Shown here: positions 7,953-13,451 of the stretch, piece after piece
Layout of the letters: each line of letters starts with the position of its first letter
Numbering within the stretch: position 1 is the stretch's first letter
Origin: Gonium pectorale
Taxonomy: Eukaryota; Chlorophyta; Chlorophyceae; Chlamydomonadales; Volvocaceae
NCBI GenBank assembly: GCA_001584585.1
Contig: LSYV01000007.1
Span: 212,980 to 226,430, forward strand
Direction: 5' to 3'
Length of the DNA stretch: 13,451 bases
The notes under the pieces: generated by a model
What the model saw: the letters and a program-made list of their open reading frames with translations, nothing else
Database searches by the model: none
What the model was told of the DNA's origin: nothing
Program-made: the position numbers and the translations under genes

Positions 7953-9001
7953 ATGGCTCTCCAGCGATTACTCATCCTCACCAGTGCTGGCATCGTGGCT
8001 GCTGGAGCTGCCTTCGGCTGGCGGCGCATCCTCCGCCTCGCGCGCTCCATTGCCTCGCGTGCGGCTAGCTCCTCGCATCCCAAGGCCGTCCTGCCGTCCC
8101 CTAATGCAGCCATGGTGTCCGTCACTGTCAGCTCTATTGCGAACAAGGTAAGATAGCGCTTCTGCGAGCCGCTTCCCCCGACATGCGCCGTAGCATTACA
8201 ATCGGAACCTGCCCCGAACACAAAGTTTACCTGTTTCTTTTTTCTCTTCAGAAGCTTCAAGTCAGAATGCCAAAGCGCAAGAACCACGGCAAAAGCTCCA
8301 CCCTCGCTGAGAAGGTGGGGCACTTGCGGACATGCTTCGGGGCTGGGATACGGTCTGGGGCTGATATTGTGTTGTTTTGCCGGGCCAGCGCCATTCGCTT
8401 TCGCTCATACAGGCTCCGTACCGCATCCCGTGCTGAGCGTTTCCTCCTTTCCCCGACCCCGGCCCCGCAGCCCGCGCAGCCCTGCACGACGCTGGCCCTT
8501 TCGCACCCGCCGCACCACAAGCACTCCACCGATGCGCGGCGCCTGGTGCCCGCCTGCAGGTAAAGAGGAGAGGGAGGAGTTGGGACTTCGACGTAGGGGT
8601 GCGGGCGGCGGGGGTTGACGGGTCATGGGCTTGCAGTGACCAGCCAGGGCACAAATTCCATGCGAGTGGTCTGGCACTCCCAGCTGCTCTCCTGCGTGTA
8701 CATTATGCGCTCTTGACACCTTGTCACATTGAACCGCTACTCAGTTTCCCCTACACCCTCCCCTTTTCTCCCCTGCAGGCCGCGCCACGAGCAGGGCCTG
8801 TCGGGAGCGCTGCTCGAGTGCGCCCTCCGCGCCGCCGCCAAGGACGGCGTCCGCGCCCGGTCGTGCCGCCGGCAGCAGGCCGCCGCCCTCAAGACCAGCC
8901 TGGCGAAGAACGAGCTGCAGCTGCGGCGCGGGCACGGCCGGAACGCGCGCAAGGCGGACGCGAGCAACGGGAGGAAGGCGGCGCGCAGTGCAATGCACTA
9001 G
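7953..9001 (+). CDS. Unrecognised basic protein, 189 aa, four exons
   Basis: Exons are 7953-8147, 8252-8314, 8471-8559 and 8779-9001 (TAG). Junctions are AAG|GTAAGA..TTCAG, AAG|GTGGGG..GCAG, CAG|GTAAAG..GCAG, in phases 0, 0 and 2. The start has a strong context (GCACCATGGC). Third codon positions favour G/C, which supports coding. The N-terminus (about 5-22) is one short hydrophobic helix, LLILTSAGIVAAGAAFGW, followed by Arg- and Ser-rich sequence; this could be a membrane anchor or an organelle targeting peptide. The rest is strongly basic: MPKRKNHGKSS near 71-81, HHKH near 100, and a C-terminal helix-like part rich in Lys, Arg, Ala and Gln (LLECALRAAAKDG, LKTSLAKNELQLRRGHGRN). An internal ATG (M54, VSVTVSS) is a possible alternative start that would drop the hydrophobic segment. 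I do not recognise a family. Exon 3 could also begin at 8480, after a second AG. Confidence 0.65.
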
Positions 9002-9197
9002 CCGCTCTGACGGCACATTACAGAGAAAGAGGGGGCGCACAAACGGACCCATGGACCCACCCCTCCGGACTTACTCGCCACGAGTGTCGATGAAGGGGAT
9101 ACGCTGAGGATGCTGCCGGAATCGTAGCCGGGCGGGGCTGCTGCCCCTCGTACGATACTGTATGTATAGATTGTTGTACATAGCCCCACAAGGCCAG

Positions 9198-9239
9198 TTT
9201 TGACCCCAATTTTGACCGAACCTCGACCTAATTTTGACC
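9198..9239. repeat. Imperfect about 11-base tandem repeat of TTTTGACC
   Basis: TTTTGACC occurs at 9198-9205, 9210-9217 and 9232-9239, with a degenerate copy (CTCGACC) at 9222-9228. The spacing is therefore about 11-12 bases. It lies in the 3' flank of the 7953 gene. Confidence 0.75.
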
Positions 9240-9525
9240 GCTTGCTTTGCGAGCACCTTGCTTTGGGACTGGAGTGCCCAAAGTCGCTAGGGGTGTTGCC
9301 ACGTGTATCTCGTGTATACAGCTGGTGGAGTCCGGCGCATTCCCCCGGGAGACGCGTCCTAATGACCGTCCATGCGATTGCGTGGCTGAGGTCCGGAGGA
9401 AGAGAGGGTTTCAGAGGAGAAACCGAATTATTCACTCCTGGGCCGATATGTGTAAACGGATGCGTGAACATGGCGGCGTGGAGGTGAAGCCGCCTTAGTT
9501 GCCGCTTGGAGTTGTATGATACCCC

Positions 9526-9530
9526 TGTAA
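9526..9530 (+). terminator. Candidate TGTAA polyadenylation signal for the 7953 gene
   Basis: TGTAA is the usual polyadenylation signal in chlorophycean nuclear genes. This copy lies about 525 bases after the stop at 9001; another is at 9451-9455. Which one is used cannot be told from sequence. Confidence 0.4.
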
Positions 9531-9744
9531 AGACATAATGACAAACAGTCTGATGCAACCTGACAAAGGATCTGATGAAGGTAGCAGTTTCAGCACCATA
9601 GTGCGCAGGCAAACTCCACTTCTTGATGGTCACCGGTACAGTGCATCCGGCGCCACCGCTGTGTTCCGGCGTACGGCGTTGGGACTTCACCACAAGGTAT
9701 GCAAACCTTTCTGCAAACTGTCCTCCATCGCCTGTGCCCGCTCC

Positions 9745-9749
9745 TTACA
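9745..9749 (-). terminator. Candidate TGTAA polyadenylation signal for the aldolase-like gene
   Basis: TTACA on the plus strand gives TGTAA on the minus strand, about 150 bases after the stop at 9903-9901. A second copy at 9892-9896 is only a few bases past the stop and is probably too close. Confidence 0.45.
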
Positions 9750-9900
9750 AGTTTCCCGTTCCTGCGAGCGCTCCTGCGACGCAGGCAACTCGGGCTCTCC
9801 ACGTTCCGCCACAGTGGCCCTCTCCTGCCCCCCTGCCCCCACACCTGCGCCTTCCCTGCCCTTCGCATGCTCCTAGCTGCTGCTCCTGTGGTTACATCGG

Positions 9901-11530
9901 TTAGGGCTCCGGCTGCACCACGTGGCCAACCTCCCCCCGCCGCCCGCCCTCCAGCCATGGCACCACGAGCTGCTCAAACAGCCGCTCCGCCTCAGCCAGG
10001 CTCCGACCCAGCAGGAAGAAGCCTGTAGGGCGAGGACGGAGGCGGTGGGCGGGTGGGAAGGAGAAAGGGCGAGAAGGGTGTGAGGAAAGTTGCGGCTGAT
10101 GGCGGGCACTGGTGCTGGACTCGGGCGGGATCCAGGCTGCCGCCGCCACTACTTCACCCCATGCCTTCGAGGCCCGCGCACCGCCCGGACCAAAGCCGCC
10201 AAATAGCCCTCGCCACCGAGCAGCCGAGCAGCCCGCCGCCACCCACCCACCCACCCACCCACCCACCCACCCACCGTGGCCCCTGCGGATGTAGCAGCGG
10301 TGCTGCGGGTAGGGGTGACTCCGGAAGAGCGCCTCCAGCTCCGCCAGGTCCTCCGGGGTGGAGAACAGCGTGGCGTGCGGGCTGATGGGCAGGCCCAGCT
10401 GGGCGGCGTACGACAGGCCTGCGGGTTTCATACCACATCTGAACCTTGATTGTACGGCTGCGTAACGGAGGGTTGTGCGTCAGGAACGGCCGGTAGCGCC
10501 CGACGTGCCTGGAGCCCGAGCAGCGGGAGCGTGCGCTGTGCAGCTGCGCGGACGCAGCCTGCCCAGCAGGCAGGCACCGGGCGGGGGTGGAGGCGCTGGA
10601 GGCCGTGTCCTACGCCCTACGCCCGTGTCCCGTTACACACGCCCGCATGCCTGTCGTTGGCACCCACGCCTGCTGGAACCCTACGCCGACGCTGCCGCTC
10701 CCACCCCCCCCAAGCACCCGCCCGTCACGTACGCATGTTGTCTAGAAGTACGCCAGGGCTGCCACTACTCCTGCTATTGAGTACGCGCGCCGGTGTCCGC
10801 GACGCTACCCGATTACCTTGTCGCGGCGTTCAGGACAACGCGCGACACAGCAGCCAGTGCCCCGACAGACACAAATCACGCCCCTCTCCGCCGCACCTTC
10901 CCCCTCCGCCAGCGCGTGGCCGTGCAGCACGACGCGCGGCAGCTCGGTCCAGCCGTACTCCTGCCCGTGCGCCAGCGCCGCCACGAGCAGCGGCGAGTCG
11001 CTCGAGGGCCGTACGGCGGGCGACCGGGAGCGGTAGCACGCCGTCCAGGCCGACCGGTCAAACTCCGTGACCAGCACGAAGTCCGCCGCCGGATCCAGCA
11101 CGTGCCCCGGCGGCTTGCCGGACATGCTGACCAGCGCAAGGCCATCGCGCCCCTCCGCCCCCGGCGCAGCCGCCTCACCGTCGCCGCTGCCGTCGCTGGC
11201 GGCGGCTTCGCCGCCGCTGCCCTGACGGCCCCCTACCGGCGCCAGCAGCCCCGGGCTGACGGCACAGTTGCCCGCCACCTGGCCGTCGTTGAGGATGGGC
11301 GCCGCCCCAAGCTCCTCCATGCGGTGCATCAGGCGCGCCAGGTGCGCCAGCCGGGCCAGCGGCGAGCCGTCGCCGTCGTCATCACCGCCCCCGCCATCGC
11401 AAGCGCCGCCATCGCTGCCAGCAGGGGCGGTTGCGTCGGGCCCCGCGGACTGCCCCAGCGGCCCCAGCGGCCCCACGTAGCGCGTGGAGAACTTGATGCG
11501 CGGCTGCTCCTCCGTGATCAGCTCCGCCAT
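9901..11530 (-). CDS. Class II aldolase/adducin-like protein, 299 aa, three exons
   Basis: Exons on the minus strand are 11530-10897, 10418-10275 and 10022-9901 (TAA), with GAAG|GTGCGG..CGCAG and CACG|GTGGGT..TACAG junctions, both phase 1. The fold is that of class II aldolases, zinc enzymes acting on phosphorylated sugars or related substrates. The sequence shows the family order: an N-terminal helix LARLAHLARLMHRM, a strand GQVAGNCAVSPG, SMSGKPPGHVL, PSSDSPLLVAAL, VVLHGHALAEGEG (H203 and H205, the HxH metal pair), then CYIRRGHGFFLLGRSLAEAE (H259, third metal ligand, with the typical GHG..G end). Two Gly/Asp/Ser/Ala-rich inserts lie in exon 1 (around residues 27-50 and 90-125). The start ATG has good context (GCGG before it), and an open frame continues upstream, so an earlier start or a 5' intron is possible. 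The substrate cannot be predicted. Confidence 0.8.
10241..10274. repeat. Microsatellite (CCCA)n at the 5' end of aldolase intron 2
   Basis: About eight copies of CCCA on the plus strand read as (GTGG)n on the minus strand. The repeat begins exactly at the 5' splice site (exon 2 ends at 10275), so the pre-mRNA carries many GGG runs there, a pattern able to form a G-quadruplex. Confidence 0.9.
10419..10896 (-). other. Intron 1 of the aldolase-like gene
   Basis: This 478-base intron starts GTGCGG at 10896 and ends CGCAG at 10419. Reading from GEG across it to LSYAAQLGLP restores a continuous family-like sequence. I see nothing else coding in it. Confidence 0.75.
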
Positions 11531-12405
11531 CCGCGGCCCTCGCCGTCCGTGCCCTACACCGGTAGTGCAACCGACGGCGGCGAGCAAAGTGAGGTGGGGT
11601 GTTGGTGGGATGGGCTGCGCTGAACCGCTGATGCTGGTGCTTATGTCGCCCTGCCGCCGTCCTGCTGCGTTCACGGCCTCCTTGGTTCCGGATTCCCAAG
11701 CAGGCACTCAAGCTGTGGTAGCTGAGCTCTGTGATGCCGCAGCGGAGGTGTGGCGTGTCTGGGGCATGAAAGGAGGAAAGGGCGGGGCTACTGGGCGCCG
11801 TGACGTTGAACGTGTCGTGACGGAACCCTCCGTCTGACTCTGGCACAGACCTTGTACCCATGGATGTAACTCGAGACCGGCAGACCGCTGGCGGGCCCAG
11901 TTAGAGAGGCCTCTACAGTCTGCAACGCGACCTCGCAGCAAAGGCGACTCGGGTCCCGGCGATACCCGCCACGACACAACGCAAACGCAGCGTGCGCACT
12001 GGGTTCCAGTCATGAGCATACGTCCTGCGTTCACGGTGGCAGCTGCTGGCTGGGCTATACGGCACGCAGCCTCACCCGAGGAAGATGTCGGATGTCTCGG
12101 ACCTTGCGCTTATACCTTGTTCGGCTGGTTTTTCAAGTGGATTTTCAACACGTGTCAGCACCAAATTCAATTCACGCACCGGGATTTCCCATGCGGCCTT
12201 GGCAGCAAGCATACGCCGTAACGCTGTACAACAGCGGCTCCGAGACCGCCGCAGGTTCCATCGGAATGCCGAATTCGGCAAGCTAGCAATCGCTACCACT
12301 CGACCGTAATAGATCACGTCGACAAAGATAGCGACGCAACCGCAGCAGCTGTCGCTCACCTTTCTCCACTAAACCTATAGCGATAGCTGCAAACTCCTAT
12401 GAAGG
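11531..12405. promoter_or_regulatory. Divergent intergenic region between aldolase-like and importin-like genes
   Basis: About 875 bases separate the two starts and should hold both promoters and 5' leaders. An AG at the end of CCGGTGTAG, just upstream of the aldolase ATG on the minus strand, could be the 3' end of a leader intron. The part at 12090-12400 has lower GC. Short open frames in both directions show no recognisable domain. Confidence 0.5.
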
Positions 12406-12970
12406 ATGGGTCAGCCGCTTTCGCAGCAGGATTACCACAACCTTCTTTCGTGCTTGCTCAATGCGCTCAACCAGAACCCTGAAGTCCAGAAGCAAGCGGA
12501 GGCGTACATCCAGTCGCTCGACGGCAGGCCTGGATTCAGCTCCGCCCTCGCCGTGAGCACGCCGTTACCAGCGCACCGGTGGCTCCATCGCGCGGCGGCA
12601 ACCCGATCTGCGCCGCTGGACCGCTGCCCCGCAGGAGATTGTGTGCAACAGGGAGGCCGACCACAGCGCGCGCTACCTGGCGTCGGTGCACCTGAAGAAC
12701 AGCATCCACCGGAACTGGAAGAAGCGCACGCCGAACGCGTGAGTTGCGTGCTGCGCTACGCCGCCGCTGTGCCCCCAACGCCGCCATGCCCCTTCCCCGT
12801 ACCATCAAGCACCACGCTGAATCCCGCCCTAGTTATTCCATGCCTCCCCCTCGCCCTGGTCCATGGAACCCTGCCCGTCCCTACGCACCCTGCGCAGTGG
12901 CATCACGCCGGAGGAGAAGGCCCACCTCCGGGCCAAGCTCTCGCAGCTCATCCCGCAGGATGACAACCAG
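12406..12970 (+). CDS. Importin-11 / KA120-like nuclear import receptor, first three exons (partial)
   Basis: Importin-beta family receptors carry cargo through nuclear pores and release it on binding Ran-GTP. Exons are 12406-12552, 12635-12738 and 12898-12970, with GCC|GTGAGC..CGCAG (phase 0), GC|GTGAGT..CGCAG (phase 2) and CAG|GTGCCC (phase 0) junctions, giving 108 N-terminal residues of a protein usually near 1000. Residues 12-49 (LLSCLLNALNQNPEVQKQAE, then RPGFSSALA) form the first helical repeat. YLASVHLKNSIHRNWKK, then GITPEEKAHLRAKL, and the ending DDNQ match importin-11 and plant KA120 in order, including the N-terminal Ran-binding (importin-beta N) region. It resembles this branch more than IPO7/8. 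The expected next exon (an IA..LAVLIAK-type helix) is not found before the window ends, so intron 3 is at least 481 bases long. The start is the first ATG in the conserved frame. Confidence 0.85.
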
Positions 12971-13109
12971 GTGCCCCCCCGGGCAGGCATGAGCCGATGG
13001 GGCGGAGGAGGCGGGGGCAGTAGCGTCTGTGTGTGGGGGGGGCCGCAGTGGCAGCCGGGCGTGTGAGGCGGGCGCGCGCATGGCGGCGCGGGAGGGCTGG
13101 GGCCCGTGC

Positions 13110-13430
13110 AGGCGTAGCACAGCGACCGAACGACTGCGGCGTCGGGTCCCTGCGGGTTCCGGCCGGCGCGGCGCATCAGGCGCTCCAGGCAGGCCAGCAG
13201 GCCGCCGTCCAGCGCCGCAGCCAGCATGGCCGGCGGCTGGGGCGGCACGGCGAGCGTCCCCGGAAGCAGAGGGTTAGGGGCGCCGTCATTGTGCACGCAC
13301 TCCGCAACAGGCGATGGGCGGCCTGGGGCCGCCGTACCGCCTGTCTGGGCGCCGCCGGCTCCCGATGTATCTCTTGGAAGGCACTCAGGGGCGCGACCTT
13401 GCCCCTTGCCATGTAATGTGTGTGTATATG
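13110..13430 (-). pseudogene. Antisense protein-like fragment of a possible volvocine repeated family, inside importin intron 3
   Basis: A minus-strand frame is open from about 13430 through 13120. It reads a Gly/Ala/Thr-rich linker (DTSGAGGAQTGGTAAPG), then PPAMLAAALDGGLLACLERL, then MRRAGRNPQGPDAAVVRSL and CYACT. I recall very similar LDxGLLxCLERLLRRAG..P.GPEA sequences in many predicted proteins of volvocine algae, whose function is unknown; this rests on memory, not a search. The conserved look fades at about 13110, and the frame then runs into the antisense of importin exon 3. It has no clear start or splice structure, so I treat it as a partial copy. It could instead be an exon of a real minus-strand gene that continues to the right. 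Confidence 0.4.
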
Positions 13431-13451
13431 TGATATGCCCCGCCCACCCCC

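Larger units (their letters stand above)
9002..9900. other. Convergent 3' intergenic region
   Basis: This is the 3' flank of the plus-strand gene ending at 9001 and of the minus-strand gene ending at 9901. I find no gene in it. GC content is lower than in the coding parts, especially 9140-9720. It holds TGTAA motifs in both orientations and a short repeat at 9198-9239. Confidence 0.6.

Noticed and set aside
7754..8323. 189-codon open frame on the minus strand
   Set aside because: It overlaps exons 1 and 2 of the plus-strand gene, which has better start context, splice sites and codon use. The minus-strand translation looks like nothing known, but it was the closest rival model.
12012..12359. 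Overlapping short open frames on both strands upstream of the importin gene
   Set aside because: They contradict one another, show no family match, and fit 5' leader or promoter DNA better.
13176..13412. ATG-started open frame on the minus strand near the right edge
   Set aside because: It is the wrong frame. The neighbouring frame carries the protein-like Gly/Ala linker and LACLERL sequence.
1..13451. CRISPR array, tRNA, rRNA, operon or prokaryotic defence cassette
   Set aside because: No spaced identical repeats, cloverleaf, rRNA core sequence or operon layout was seen, and the genes are spliced nuclear genes.

Overview
This is nuclear DNA from a green alga, most likely a volvocine or Chlamydomonas-like chlorophycean. 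The signs are very GC-rich coding sequence with G/C at third codon positions, many short spliceosomal introns, polyalanine and polyglycine runs inside proteins, and TGTAA motifs in the 3' regions. All gene models are manual splice reconstructions based on reading frame, splice-site dinucleotides and remembered family motifs. No alignment or expression data were available.

Layout, left to right. (1) Minus strand, about 14-6802: a gene of at least 13 exons for an Integrator subunit 11 / CPSF73-II type endonuclease (metallo-beta-lactamase plus beta-CASP), with its start at 6802 and its 3' end at or beyond the left edge. (2) 6803-7952: a divergent intergenic region of lower GC with no recognisable gene. 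(3) Plus strand, 7953-9001: a four-exon gene for a basic protein of 189 residues that I do not recognise. (4) 9002-9900: the 3' region between two convergent genes, with TGTAA signals and a short imperfect repeat. (5) Minus strand, 9901-11530: a three-exon gene for a class II aldolase/adducin-like protein of 299 residues. (6) 11531-12405: a divergent intergenic region. (7) Plus strand, 12406-12970 and onward: the first three exons of an importin-11/KA120-like nuclear import receptor. (8) About 13110-13430, minus strand: a protein-like fragment antisense to the importin, lying inside its third intron.

The genes are ordinary eukaryotic neighbours with unrelated jobs: RNA 3'-end cleavage, an unknown role, a small-molecule enzyme fold, and nuclear import. 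They do not form an operon or a defence system. The most interesting points are a missing motif-B histidine in an otherwise intact INTS11-type active site, a large acidic and alanine-rich insertion in its beta-CASP domain, several 5' splice sites built directly into G-rich tandem repeats, an aldolase intron that can be read through in frame, and the antisense fragment in the importin intron.
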